A stretch of 38,769 nucleotides of DNA from Planctomycetota bacterium. Its GTDB lineage: Bacteria > Planctomycetota > Phycisphaerae > WQYP01. The DNA is taken from positions 1 through 38,769 of the forward strand of contig JAJZJL010000029.1 of NCBI GenBank assembly GCA_021810145.1, read 5' to 3'. The notes beneath the pieces were generated by a model, which saw only the letters and a list, made by a program, of their open reading frames with translations, did not search any database and had not been told where the DNA came from. A program made the position numbers and the translations under genes. Positions 1-8,447 of the stretch are shown piece after piece; the stretch's first letter is position 1; every line of letters begins with the position of its first letter.

Positions 1-1531
1 GATCATTTCGCCTTCCCCCGGAAGCGCAGGAGTCAATGCGCAAACCGGGATTACGGGCAAGCAGGGCGTCCCAATAAGCCAGATGTCCCTGCACATAGAA
101 ATTTTCCGTGATTCCCTGCCGGTCCGCCGGGTCATTATTGCGCCATGCCACAAGCGGTCCGGCACCGTTCATATCCTCCCGGTACCAGTCAATGCCGTTG
201 GCTTTAATCAGCGCGTCAAAATGGTGAATCAGCCATGCCAACGCCCGCGGATCACCTTCATTGAGAATCTCGCCGACAGTCGCGGCATTGCCACGCATCA
301 GCCATCGGGGATGGTGCGTGGCCAGCCACGACGCCGGATCGCTGACGCGTTCGGGTTCGCACCAGAGAACAAATTTCATGCCATGGGCGTGAATCCAGTT
401 GGTAAAGGGTTTGAATCCGCGGGGAAATTCCTTCCGATTAATCACCCATGTGCCGGTGTTATTCGGGAATTGTGAATCAGTACTGCAGACATACCACGGA
501 TTGCGTCCGCCCTGATCACGCCAGCAAAGATCCGGTTTAATGCCGGCGCGCAAAAATTCTTCCACGTAGGAAACATTGTTGCCGTTGACCTGAATTTGAC
601 TTAACGCGCCCGGGGTTTTGCCATCAACCCGGGGAATAATATGCGCAAGATAGAATTTGCGCCACAGATTCTGCGCAGCGGTCACACTGTTTCCCCGCCA
701 GAACAGCAGCAGAATCAGCGGGGTACGAATTTCCTCACCGGGCTTGAGATACAGGTGCGTGAGTTCCTGGCCCGCCTGAATGTGCAGTGCGTCAGCGTTG
801 TCACGGATGAACGAACTGGCCCACTGCCCCGGCCAGCCGATGGCCAGAATCATTCCACCGCCGGGGGTCTGCAGATTGTAGTACGGCCACCCCCGCGGAC
901 CATTGCTGGACTTGCCGCCCACCGGCGCGAATGTCTCCACGCAGCCGGGCGTCAGCTTGAATTGGCCGGGTTGGTAGCTGTCGGCGGTGCAGAAATCTCC
1001 CTTGATCGTGTTCAAAACAAATTCCGGCCCCATTGCGCGTGAAAACCGCGCGTCCAGCGCCTGAATATTCTCAATAATCGGTGTGGGATGCGCACCAATA
1101 TTTTTGAAGTACACCGTCCATTGCACCACGGGATAATCGTCATGTTCCACGGCCACACATTTCACCCGCAAACCGGCGGCCGTCCAGGTAATAACGTGTT
1201 CGGTCCGGTACTGATCCAGACGCCGGCGCGTTTGCGTGCGGGCGTATGCTCGCAAAGCCGTTGAAGAATGTTTCCCGTCGCAGATAAATGAAAAGGGCGG
1301 AACGTGTGCGGCGGCGAGGAGTTTCTGCTGCGTCCATTGTTTTTTCAACGCCATGTCATGCGGCGACACGGGAGATGGAATCGTTGCCGCCAATTGATCG
1401 GGACCCCAGGCGCAACCTTCCATTGCCGTTAACGTTATCGCAGCCGCAACGTTTCTCAACAACTGCCTGCGACTGCTGCGGCCAGAGGCTCTGGCATGTA
1501 TCGCAAAGTCGGGTTCATCGGCGTGAGTCAT
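1..1531 (-). CDS. GH36 alpha-galactosidase, Tat-exported, 3' end beyond the left edge
   Basis: The 510 visible codons run from ATG at 1531 to the window edge with no stop. An upstream AAGGATC about nine bases before the ATG is a fair ribosome site. The N-terminus has a twin-arginine signal (SRRQLLRN then a hydrophobic stretch ending AMEGCAWG, residues ~20-46), so export in folded form is likely. The C-terminal visible part has GH36 barrel motifs: KFVLWCEPERVS near residue 385, WYREDMNG with D453 as likely nucleophile, and RIDSCASGGRRND at 498-510 with D510 as candidate acid/base. Family knowledge: GH36 enzymes release alpha-1,6-galactose from raffinose-type sugars and galactomannan. It is the last visible gene of a minus-strand operon, 82 bases after the GH5 gene. 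Substrate is inferred. Confidence 0.87.
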   Translation of the reverse strand, partial: MTHADEPDFAIHARASGRSSRRQLLRNVAAAITLTAMEGCAWGPDQLAATIPSPVSPHDMALKKQWTQQKLLAAAHVPPFSFICDGKHSSTALRAYARTQTRRRLDQYRTEHVITWTAAGLRVKCVAVEHDDYPVVQWTVYFKNIGAHPTPIIENIQALDARFSRAMGPEFVLNTIKGDFCTADSYQPGQFKLTPGCVETFAPVGGKSSNGPRGWPYYNLQTPGGGMILAIGWPGQWASSFIRDNADALHIQAGQELTHLYLKPGEEIRTPLILLLFWRGNSVTAAQNLWRKFYLAHIIPRVDGKTPGALSQIQVNGNNVSYVEEFLRAGIKPDLCWRDQGGRNPWYVCSTDSQFPNNTGTWVINRKEFPRGFKPFTNWIHAHGMKFVLWCEPERVSDPASWLATHHPRWLMRGNAATVGEILNEGDPRALAWLIHHFDALIKANGIDWYREDMNGAGPLVAWRNNDPADRQGITENFYVQGHLAYWDALLARNPGLRIDSCASGGRRND

Positions 1532-1613
1532 ATTGGGTGATCCTTGTATCCATTTTGTATTTTACAAGCTTGCGCCCCGATAACAGCCATGCCGTATGCC
1601 GTACGGATCAACC

Positions 1614-3077
1614 TTACGAACGGAATATCTGCTTTTTAAATGCGCGCAGATAATCCAGGCGATACTGTTCCATCGCCGCGGAACTGGTCAGGCATTTATC
1701 CCACGGCAAAGCCGGACGCGGGCCGATTTTCCCCAGCGGCGGAGGTGGAAGATGATTGCGGTACTCCGCGGCAATTTGACTGAACCGCTTGCCCCATATT
1801 TTTTCTTGGCCATTGGCGGTAAACAGGCCGCTGAATCGTGTTACGTCCGCCGCCACCGGATTATCATACATAGCCCAGTTCAGCCAGCCACATGCCAGCG
1901 GGGTGGACATCTGAACCTCCTGGGCGCAAAAATCGGCCTGCTGTTGTTGCGACGCATATTTCGGTGGACCATAATTCGGACAGAATCCACCTCCGTACCA
2001 TCCGAACTCGGCCAATACCGTGGGCAAGCCCGGCAGGGCCGCCCCTTGCACCACGCATTGCAGGTACGCCAGATTGGCCAACCTGGTCGCTTCAGAGTCG
2101 TAACGATATCCACCGGCCGCCAGCGGGTAAAAATGAATCTCCATAAAATCCAGGAACTTGGCCTGCCGTTGCGGACGGAACCCCGAATACAGTTTCAATG
2201 GAATCGGCGTGCCCGGCACCGACCACTGAATCAGCCCCACGGTTACCAGAGCGTCCGGATCAGCACGTTTGATTGCCGCCGCCTGACGTTGTGTCCACTG
2301 GTCGGCAATGTGCTCGCGGAAATGTTGAAAAGCCAGCAGTGCGGAATCACCCGCCTTGTCCCGCGAAGGCGGAATGGGCGTTGACCGGTGGTTCCATTTG
2401 TTCCACGCCCTCTGCATGGCCGGTGTTTCCCACCCCACCGTCGGCTCATTGGCCAGTTCGTAAGCCATAATCACATTGCGCCCTTTATACCGGCTCGCCA
2501 GCATCGACCAGAATTGCACCTGATATTCCAATGCCTGCGGGTCGGCATATTCGTCTCCGCGCTGCCAGTGTGGAACTTCATTCAACGGGCGTTTTTGCCA
2601 CGTTGTCAAGGCACAAACCTGCACGTAGATTCCGACTTCTTCGGCCATGGCCAGAAACCGGTCGAACTTCTCAATCGCGGAGAAATCCAAAACACCCGGG
2701 CGCGGGTAAAAGGACAGGCTGGTGAGCCATAACCGGACAATGTTGAACCCCTGCGATTGAAGCAGGCGCAAATCTCGGTGTGTGGCTGTGGCATCAAACT
2801 TTTGCCAGAAGCGGGGCGTCCATCCGTCGCTGGCCCGGAAATACATGGTTCCGAACGGGACAAAGGGCTTGTTATCCGTGGTGATCAAGCCGCGCCAACC
2901 TGGATGCACGCGTATCCTGGGTAGAGATGTTTTTCCACCGGCCGTCACGGACACACCGGAAGCATCGTTACCCCCCGCCGCTTTAGCCGGGACAGCCTGC
3001 AACGTGCCATTCCATGGCGACGCGATGGCACCGATCGCGCCGGAAGCCGCCAGTTTGCAAAATCTTCTGCGATGCAT
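1614..3077 (-). CDS. GH5-type glycoside hydrolase (mannanase/cellulase-like), Tat-exported
   Basis: 487 residues from ATG 3077, with GGAG nine bases upstream. The N-terminus MHRRRFCKLAASGAIGA is a clear twin-arginine signal (RRxFxK pattern). The rest is a single TIM-barrel domain of clan GH-A: MAYELANEP places the acid/base at E211, and TVLAEFGW places the nucleophile at E357. Other conserved blocks are FNIVRLW (111-117) and EIHFYP (313-318). Length and motif spacing fit GH5 endo-beta-mannanases and related beta-glycanases. The gene starts 32 bases after the GH2 gene ends and is followed by GH36, so all three are probably co-transcribed. Mannan as substrate is inferred from the alpha-galactosidase neighbour; a cellulase or another GH5 subfamily cannot be excluded. 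Confidence 0.85.
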   Translation of the reverse strand: MHRRRFCKLAASGAIGAIASPWNGTLQAVPAKAAGGNDASGVSVTAGGKTSLPRIRVHPGWRGLITTDNKPFVPFGTMYFRASDGWTPRFWQKFDATATHRDLRLLQSQGFNIVRLWLTSLSFYPRPGVLDFSAIEKFDRFLAMAEEVGIYVQVCALTTWQKRPLNEVPHWQRGDEYADPQALEYQVQFWSMLASRYKGRNVIMAYELANEPTVGWETPAMQRAWNKWNHRSTPIPPSRDKAGDSALLAFQHFREHIADQWTQRQAAAIKRADPDALVTVGLIQWSVPGTPIPLKLYSGFRPQRQAKFLDFMEIHFYPLAAGGYRYDSEATRLANLAYLQCVVQGAALPGLPTVLAEFGWYGGGFCPNYGPPKYASQQQQADFCAQEVQMSTPLACGWLNWAMYDNPVAADVTRFSGLFTANGQEKIWGKRFSQIAAEYRNHLPPPPLGKIGPRPALPWDKCLTSSAAMEQYRLDYLRAFKKQIFRS

Positions 3078-3109
3078 CGTATTTTCTCCGTAAGACTCAA
3101 TTTATTTTT

Positions 3110-5662
3110 TTACTTGAATATCCCTTTGTATGCTTGCGCATGAATCATCAGCCTGGCTCGTGGCACACCGGCGGCTTTTGCAGTAAGGGTGATCGCACCG
3201 GGATGATGGGATACTCTTACCAGAACCAGACACAATCCGTTGAAGGCGCGAATCTGATGGCCAATGTTGGATTCGTGGCATGCGGGATCGCCGTTGCAGA
3301 CACCCGCGATCGAGCCGGGACCCGACACACTGAATTGAACCATATTATCCGCATGTGGCAGCATCACCCCATGCGCATCAACGATTTTTACCGCGATCGG
3401 GGCGATGCTTTCGCCATTGGCCGTTATGCGTGGCTCTTCATCGGTCAATTGCAATTCTGCCGCCGGACCCGCAGTATGGTACGTCCATGTCGCAACCACC
3501 CGGCCGCCGTTGGAGCCGCGAGCGGTCAGCGTGCCGGGATGGTAAGGAACTGTCCAATCCAGATATTTATATTTCGGCATGCTTTTAGCACCCAGATTTT
3601 TGCCGTTGAGAAACAGTGTCACGCGATGGCAATTGGAATAACAGCGGATCAGCACCGGCTTGCCTCGCATTGAATCCGGAAATGTCCATGCGGGAAATAT
3701 GTACACCCGCGGCTTTTTATCCCACCAGGTCCGCCAGTAGTAATAAGCCGGTTTGGGAAAGCCGCATCGATCCATACACCCCACCTGGCTGGTAACATCC
3801 GGCCAGCCTATGGGATTCGGTTCCCCCATGTAATCAAAACCGGTCCAGACAAATGCACCGGCTACAAATCGGTTCTGCATTACAGGAACCCACGTCCGCC
3901 AGGGCGCGCGATTTCCCACCAACCCCGGCCCACCGCTTTTCACCCACATGTGAGGGCCGGTGCCGTACTGGTTGATGTGCCCCGCCCGGATATGGGTGTC
4001 TACGACGCCCCGGTCACTGAACATGTTGACGTCTTCACTTCCAAATATCATCTTGCCGGGTATCTGTTTGTGCAGTTGGGAAAACAGATTAACACCGTAG
4101 TTGCAACCCAGTATGTCCTCCAGGGTCATAAACCCCTGACCGAAATAATCGTGACGGGGCTTATAAACACAGTAAGCACACGTTACCGGGCGCGTGGGAT
4201 CAAGGCGATGCACGAGCTGCATCATGGTTTTGAAAACGTTGATCCCGTAGGCTGTGGACTCAACATATATCTCTTCATTGCATAGCGACCAGAAAATAAT
4301 GCAGGGATTATTCCGTTGCGTCAGGATCATCCACTTCAGATCGGAAAGATTTTTATATGGCTGGCCCGGTGCGGTCTTGGATGCCTGAACATCTCCCAGA
4401 TGACGGTTCTCATCCATCACCAGCATGCCCAGATGATTGCACGCACGGTAAAACGCCCCGTCCAGCGGATTGTGCGCCGTGCGATAGGCATTAGACCCCA
4501 TCGCCTTGAGCTTTTTAATTCGCCATGCCCATAAATTGTCCGGTGCTGCTATCCCCACACCCGGAAAATCCTGATGATTGCACGTGCCCTTGATTTCCAC
4601 GTGTTTACCATCCAGGAAAAAGCCGTGGTTCGGGCCAAACCTCAATGTGCGTATGCCAAACGTGGTCTTTTTTTCATCCACTGTGGCCCCGTTGACGTCC
4701 AGCGTGGTCATAAGGTGATACAGGTTGCAGTGCTGCAGAGACCACAACGCAGCGTTATCAACCGCGGTATGCTGAATCAAGGTTTTTTTCCGCCCCGCTG
4801 CCAGTTCAGCAGGGGTCGAAACCGTCTTGATGACCGCTCCATCAGGGCCGACTATACGCGATATCAGCGTAAAGTTCCGTCCTGTCTTATGGGCGTTGGC
4901 GATACGGGTCTGAATGGTCAGATCGGCGTCCGCATGATCGCCATCCGGCAATCCGTACTGAATTGGACCCGGCACATGACTGATCACAAACGTACCCCAT
5001 GGGCTTACGTGCAGCTTATCGGTGACAACCAGCCGAACATGGCGGTAAATCCCCCCGCCTTCATACCACCAGCCCTCAAAAAACCGCGGATCAACAAATA
5101 CGGCCAGCGTATTGGATTGTCCGTAATGCACACATTTGCTGATGTCATAACGGAATCCGGTGTACCCGCCGGGATGCTGCCCCACCAGCCGGCCGTTGAT
5201 AAACACCACCGCATCGCGGTATACACCGCCGAAGTTCAGCCACACGGTTTTACCTTGAGCCGCCACGGGCAGACTGAAATTTCGCCGGTACCATGCCGGA
5301 TATAACGGCAGTGAACCATGCGTCCCCATCAAATGGCCCGCGTTGACGAACGTGCCCGCAACGATGTAATCATCGGGCAATTGAACCGATGTCCATGCGG
5401 CATGCGGTCCGGGGCAATGCAATTGCATTATTTGTGAGGCCGTCAGAAATGGCAGCGGCTTCCAGCGATGAAACTTCGGCATCCGATGAATCATCCATCC
5501 GTTATCCATCAACCTTACATACCTCGCGGACTGAACCGGAAGTGTGACGGCGGCAAGTCCCGATCCGGAATCGGCGAGCAGAAAAACGGCAAGCAGGATG
5601 ACATAATAGCCGGTGCAGGAAAATAGCGATCTTAAGGGGAAAATCGTGTACGCTTGTTTCAT
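3110..5662 (-). CDS. GH2 beta-galactosidase-like enzyme, secreted
   Basis: I place the start at ATG 5662 (850 residues). An in-frame TTG at 5695 would add 11 residues in front of a signal peptide (LFSCTGYYVILLAVFLLADSG), which makes it less likely. Domain order is that of GH2: jelly-roll sugar-binding domain (~50-210, with GGVYRDAVVFING), Ig-like domain (~225-340), and TIM barrel (~340-640) with IIFWSLCNEE (acid/base E463) and MIFGSEDVN (nucleophile E543). The tail from ~680 resembles the DUF4982 and GH2 C-terminal domains common in Bacteroidetes-type beta-galactosidases. It is the promoter-proximal gene of the three-gene operon. Beta-galactosidase is the best call; beta-mannosidase or beta-glucuronidase activity cannot be ruled out by eye. 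Confidence 0.87.
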   Translation of the reverse strand: MKQAYTIFPLRSLFSCTGYYVILLAVFLLADSGSGLAAVTLPVQSARYVRLMDNGWMIHRMPKFHRWKPLPFLTASQIMQLHCPGPHAAWTSVQLPDDYIVAGTFVNAGHLMGTHGSLPLYPAWYRRNFSLPVAAQGKTVWLNFGGVYRDAVVFINGRLVGQHPGGYTGFRYDISKCVHYGQSNTLAVFVDPRFFEGWWYEGGGIYRHVRLVVTDKLHVSPWGTFVISHVPGPIQYGLPDGDHADADLTIQTRIANAHKTGRNFTLISRIVGPDGAVIKTVSTPAELAAGRKKTLIQHTAVDNAALWSLQHCNLYHLMTTLDVNGATVDEKKTTFGIRTLRFGPNHGFFLDGKHVEIKGTCNHQDFPGVGIAAPDNLWAWRIKKLKAMGSNAYRTAHNPLDGAFYRACNHLGMLVMDENRHLGDVQASKTAPGQPYKNLSDLKWMILTQRNNPCIIFWSLCNEEIYVESTAYGINVFKTMMQLVHRLDPTRPVTCAYCVYKPRHDYFGQGFMTLEDILGCNYGVNLFSQLHKQIPGKMIFGSEDVNMFSDRGVVDTHIRAGHINQYGTGPHMWVKSGGPGLVGNRAPWRTWVPVMQNRFVAGAFVWTGFDYMGEPNPIGWPDVTSQVGCMDRCGFPKPAYYYWRTWWDKKPRVYIFPAWTFPDSMRGKPVLIRCYSNCHRVTLFLNGKNLGAKSMPKYKYLDWTVPYHPGTLTARGSNGGRVVATWTYHTAGPAAELQLTDEEPRITANGESIAPIAVKIVDAHGVMLPHADNMVQFSVSGPGSIAGVCNGDPACHESNIGHQIRAFNGLCLVLVRVSHHPGAITLTAKAAGVPRARLMIHAQAYKGIFK

Positions 5663-5746
5663 TGTTGATGCGGTCCCAACCCGGCATTTTTCCAAAGGAT
5701 GGATTCAAACACCTGAAATCACGCTCAATATCACACCGGCAGACAA

Positions 5747-5762
5747 TGATAAGATTTTATCA
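5747..5762. promoter_or_regulatory. Dyad upstream of the glycoside hydrolase operon
   Basis: TGATAAGATTTTATCA is a perfect 6-4-6 inverted repeat 85 bases upstream of the GH2 start and 160 bases before the divergent zinc-ribbon gene. Position suggests an operator for one or both genes. No regulator gene is adjacent, so this is only a candidate. Confidence 0.3.
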
Positions 5763-5922
5763 GCAACGGTCCAGTGTCGATTCTCGTCATTTTATGTGCC
5801 TTTTTGCGGCATTGAGCAGGCGGTGTTGCTTGATATGCCGTGAACCGCAGCATTGCTTGTCTGTGCCTGATTGGGTACTATTTGATAACGCTGTTCAGGC
5901 CGCCATGCAAAGGAGAGTCACC

Positions 5923-6357
5923 GTGTCACCGGATACCTGCTCAGCGTGCGGAACGCTCATCGCCGGCTCACACGCCTGCCTCCTTCGCGGCCAAATTGTC
6001 TGCCCCCGCTGCCACAGTCCGGCTACCGCCCCGGAAACGCCCGAACACCGGGTGCAACCCGGTGGTTTTTCTTCTGCCGCGCCATCCGCCGCCCCCGCAC
6101 GGCCGCCGCTAAAGGTAAACCCGGCCGAACTGCGGAGCCGCGCCAACAGATACCGCGTCCAGTCCCAATCCGCCCCGGGCCTCGCGCGTATGCCGAGGCT
6201 AAACAGGGCATCCTCCAAGATGGGCAGCGGGCCAATACCCTTTTTGAGCACGCGCCGTGGCGTCTTTTTCACCTTGGAACAAAACCCCAGCAAAAAACCA
6301 TTGCCGCCGCGCTGCACAGCCGACATCAGCGCCAGCCGATCGAGGAGAATACCATGA
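5923..6357 (+). CDS. Small zinc-ribbon protein of unknown function, possibly frameshifted
   Basis: GTG start at 5923 with a strong ribosome site (AAAGGAG, seven bases upstream); 144 residues as read. Residues 6-9 (CSAC) and 27-30 (CPRC) form a four-cysteine zinc ribbon near the N-terminus. A Pro/Ala-rich linker follows. From about position 6185 this frame becomes Arg/Ser/Pro-rich and unconvincing. The +2-shifted frame then reads like real protein (AYAEAKQGILQDGQRANTL) and runs straight into the membrane protein that starts at 6354. Either the gene ends in a poor tail, or one indel near 6185 splits a longer zinc-ribbon/membrane protein. Function unknown. Confidence 0.5.
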   Translation: MSPDTCSACGTLIAGSHACLLRGQIVCPRCHSPATAPETPEHRVQPGGFSSAAPSAAPARPPLKVNPAELRSRANRYRVQSQSAPGLARMPRLNRASSKMGSGPIPFLSTRRGVFFTLEQNPSKKPLPPRCTADISASRSRRIP

Positions 6358-6608
6358 AAACAAAACAATTGGCCAATATCTTAATTAAAGTCCTCGGCCT
6401 CTACTTTTTATTGACCGGCATACCCGATATCCTGGTATTGATTGGTCAGTTGATCGTATCTGTATTTTCTGCCGGAACGGGGATGCCCAGCGGTGCAGCA
6501 GGCTGGTTTTGGCTGTGCGAGCCAGCCATACAGTTTGTGTTTGGCATGATCCTGATTGTCAGAAGCAGGAAAGTTACGGAATTTTTATTCAAAGACGACG
6601 GCGATTAA
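6354..6608 (+). CDS. Small two-helix membrane protein, function unknown
   Basis: 84 residues from ATG 6354, preceded by GAGGAGAA four bases upstream, which decides the start. It has two hydrophobic segments, roughly residues 7-38 (ILIKVLGLYFLLTGIPDILV and following) and 50-66 (GWFWLCEPAIQFVFGMI), with a short charged tail (KDDGD). It overlaps the end of the zinc-ribbon frame by four bases (ATGA), which suggests translational coupling. The same frame is open upstream, so it may be the C-terminal half of a frameshifted longer protein. No family recognised. Confidence 0.5.
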   Translation: MKTKQLANILIKVLGLYFLLTGIPDILVLIGQLIVSVFSAGTGMPSGAAGWFWLCEPAIQFVFGMILIVRSRKVTEFLFKDDGD

Positions 6609-6739
6609 AGCCCGTAAGCAAGCATTAATCACGTTCGCATCTCTCCGTTGCGGCATGTGATGGCTTTGCACTTTTGCGGTAATAGTCTCGATGCCAACCG
6701 CGAGCTATGTGGCTACCCCCACGTTCCTCCGCTTCTGAA

Positions 6740-6789
6740 GTTTATCCCGATGACCTGATTTATTCTTGGGATATCGGGATGCCTTCGTG
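6740..6789. repeat. ~50-base hairpin repeat, copy 1
   Basis: Starts GTTTATCCCGATGACCTG and ends ATATCGGGATGCCTTCG. The arms ATCCCGAT and ATCGGGAT are exact reverse complements around a ~20-base loop rich in A and T. Copy 2 lies at 6900-6950. Confidence 0.7.
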
Positions 6790-6817
6790 GTGAAAATTCG
6801 TTACTGTCCGTTGAGCA

Positions 6818-6830
6818 AAGCGCAGCGCTT
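6818..6830. repeat. Small palindrome AAGCGCAGCGCTT
   Basis: Perfect 6-1-6 palindrome ten bases before a heptamer tract. The same core with a T at the centre occurs at 37420-37436, and a degenerate form near 25177, each beside heptamer tracts. Confidence 0.6.
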
Positions 6831-6840
6831 CCGCATTATT

Positions 6841-6875
6841 CTAACTCCCAACTCCCAACTCCTGACTCCCAGCTT
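6841..6875. repeat. Heptamer tract, CTAACTC type
   Basis: Five phased 7-base units: CTAACTC, CCAACTC, CCAACTC, CTGACTC, CCAGCTT. The same unit family makes the tract at 37707-37755. Confidence 0.8.
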
Positions 6876-6899
6876 CTCAACGCCCCCCTTCGCGTCCGC

Positions 6900-6950
6900 A
6901 GTTTATCCCGATGGCCTGGTTTATTCTTGTGATATCGGGATGCCTTTGAG
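6900..6950. repeat. ~50-base hairpin repeat, copy 2
   Basis: Starts GTTTATCCCGATGGCCTG and ends ATATCGGGATGCCTTTG. It differs from copy 1 at only a few positions, keeps both hairpin arms, and is followed by a similar G/T-rich stretch (TCTTGGTGG). Confidence 0.7.
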
Positions 6951-6972
6951 TCTTGGTGGTGAAAAACCGTAT

Positions 6973-6993
6973 CAATGATCAATGAGCAATGAC
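6973..6993. repeat. Heptamer tract, CAATGAN type
   Basis: Three phased units CAATGAT, CAATGAG, CAATGAC. The same family recurs at 8267-8301 and 25146-25166. Confidence 0.75.
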
Positions 6994-7187
6994 CTCCGGT
7001 GCGGCGGCACACGGTGATTTGCGGAACCGGCATCCCGATGGCTTGCTCCCGGCGCAATCAGAATTTCGCCCCGGGCGAGCCGCGACTTAAAGAAAACATC
7101 ACGGCGGAAACGGTGTTGCCGGGAATTGTGACGGCCAAGGTGGTGTCGCGGTTTCGCCGGGTTTGCGTATCGGTTAAACTTTGAGCC

Positions 7188-7685
7188 ATGAAGCCATCCC
7201 GTAAAAAGCGTATTTACGTTGACACTTCGGTCATTGGAGGATGTCTGGACCGCGAATTCTCAGCCGAATCCCAGCGTTTAATGGCGTTGGTACGAGATGG
7301 CAGCTTTACCATGGTGATCAGCCAGATTGTGCCTAACGAGTTGGCGGCGGCACCCCCTCGCGTTCGCGCGGTATTGGAATCTATCTCACCGGAACACATT
7401 GAGTTCGCAGACTTGAACCTCGATATGATGGCGTTGCGGGATGCGTATCTGGCGGCGGGAGTGGTGGGCCCCCGGTGGAAGGAAGATGCTTTGCACGTCG
7501 CCGCCGCGAGTGTTACCGGGGTGGACGCCATTGTGTCGTGGAATTTCAAACATATTGTTCGCCTTGATCACATCAACGGCTATAATGACGTCAATGAAAG
7601 CCGGGGCTTTCGGCGACTGACAATTATAACTCCACTGGAGGTGATACATGCCGCTGATGATGAAGAAGACGGCCAAAAAATTTGA
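7188..7685 (+). CDS. PIN-domain protein, VapC-like putative toxin ribonuclease
   Basis: 165 residues. The N-terminal RIYVDTSVIGG carries the first PIN acidic residue (D12). PNELAAAP (E51) and the later WKEDALHVAAA supply the other acidic positions of the Mg2+-binding pocket, and VSWNFKHI is the usual PIN C-terminal strand. Family knowledge: VapC-type PIN proteins are Mg2+-dependent RNases, often toxins held by a co-encoded antitoxin. The stop lies 38 bases inside the next small gene, so the two are probably translationally coupled. The ribosome site before ATG 7188 is weak. It sits between two repeat-rich gaps, typical of mobile toxin-antitoxin loci. Confidence 0.8.
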   Translation: MKPSRKKRIYVDTSVIGGCLDREFSAESQRLMALVRDGSFTMVISQIVPNELAAAPPRVRAVLESISPEHIEFADLNLDMMALRDAYLAAGVVGPRWKEDALHVAAASVTGVDAIVSWNFKHIVRLDHINGYNDVNESRGFRRLTIITPLEVIHAADDEEDGQKI

Positions 7686-7863
7686 CTGTGTGGCCTTTAA
7701 GCACAAGACGCAGGAAAGGATTTATCAGGAAATCAAGGATTTAAGCCCGCGGGAGGAAATCGACTATTTTGACCGAAGGGCACGGAGTGGAGCACTTGCA
7801 TCATTTTGGCGGCGGCTGGAGCGAGAGGGCCGCCGGACACCGATCAAAGGACGAATTAAATAA
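7648..7863 (+). CDS. Small protein paired with the PIN gene, putative antitoxin
   Basis: 71 residues from ATG 7648, preceded by CTGGAGGTG at good spacing. The gene overlaps the PIN gene by 38 bases. The protein is basic and helical, with KKFDCVAFKHKTQERIYQEI at residues 10-29 followed by LSPREEIDYFDRRAR. This resembles small proteins often encoded next to PIN-domain toxins, in toxin-first order, rather than a standard AbrB or Phd antitoxin. No DNA-binding motif is obvious. Antitoxin role is inferred from position and overlap only. Confidence 0.6.
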   Translation: MPLMMKKTAKKFDCVAFKHKTQERIYQEIKDLSPREEIDYFDRRARSGALASFWRRLEREGRRTPIKGRIK

Positions 7864-8266
7864 TCGTGGTCATCCGTAGTGGCTCAAGCGCAGCGTGCAG
7901 TCGTGGTCTATCGAATTGTAGATGAGCTTTTTTTTCGTGATAATGGAAGCGGCGGATACAATGGTCGGGATCAGCGGGATGCAGTAGCGGCAGTAGCTCC
8001 AGTAATTGCAGCAGGGGGCGGTATTGGGCAGAAAAAGCGGTGTCAATCAGCACCGATTATGGATCACGGATCAAATAACAGCTATTGTCAAATGTTGTGG
8101 ATTGCCTGAATCAGGCGGCTGATCTTTTGACTCCATTTTCGAATTTGATTCCTGCCGAGGCATCTGGAATTCATTCCGAGCCGTTAAACCTCGGGAAACC
8201 CATCTTGGCAGGCTGTCCCGGGACGGATGTGGGCGGGCGGGCGTGAGTGTTGGCGAGGACAACTGT

Positions 8267-8301
8267 CAATGATCAGTGAGAAATAATCAATGAGCAATAA
8301 C
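8267..8301. repeat. Heptamer tract, CAATGAN type
   Basis: Five phased 7-base units: CAATGAT, CAGTGAG, AAATAAT, CAATGAG, CAATAAC. Confidence 0.8.
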
Positions 8302-8370
8302 TCCCGGCGGCTGCGGATACCCCGTGCGCCAGGCCGATGCCGGGGTATTGCATTTTTACACGGTGCGCGG

Positions 8371-8392
8371 ACGGCCGCGGGTTTCCACCCGC
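8371..8392. repeat. GC-rich hairpin, identical 22 bases at 37577-37598
   Basis: ACGGCCGCGGGTTTCC then ACCCGC. The arms GCGGGT and ACCCGC flank TTCC. The whole 22 bases occur unchanged at 37577-37598, 29 kb away, where the arms extend to nine base pairs. Confidence 0.75.
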
Positions 8393-8447
8393 AGTTGAAT
8401 GGCCGGAATCAGGTCGCATTGCGCCGCATTGGTGTAGAGTCTGTTTG

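Larger units (their letters stand above)
6609..7187. other. Repeat-rich intergenic region
   Basis: No convincing gene. It holds two diverged copies of a ~50-base hairpin element (6740-6789, 6900-6950), the small palindrome at 6818-6830, and heptamer tracts at 6841-6875 and 6973-6993. The 13-mer TGTGGCTACCCCC (6708-6720) recurs at 8501-8513 in the next gap. Short open frames here read through repeats and are not supported. Confidence 0.7.

Noticed and set aside
7856..8053. Small minus-strand frame after the PIN pair
   Set aside because: Low-complexity Leu/His/Pro peptide without a ribosome site.
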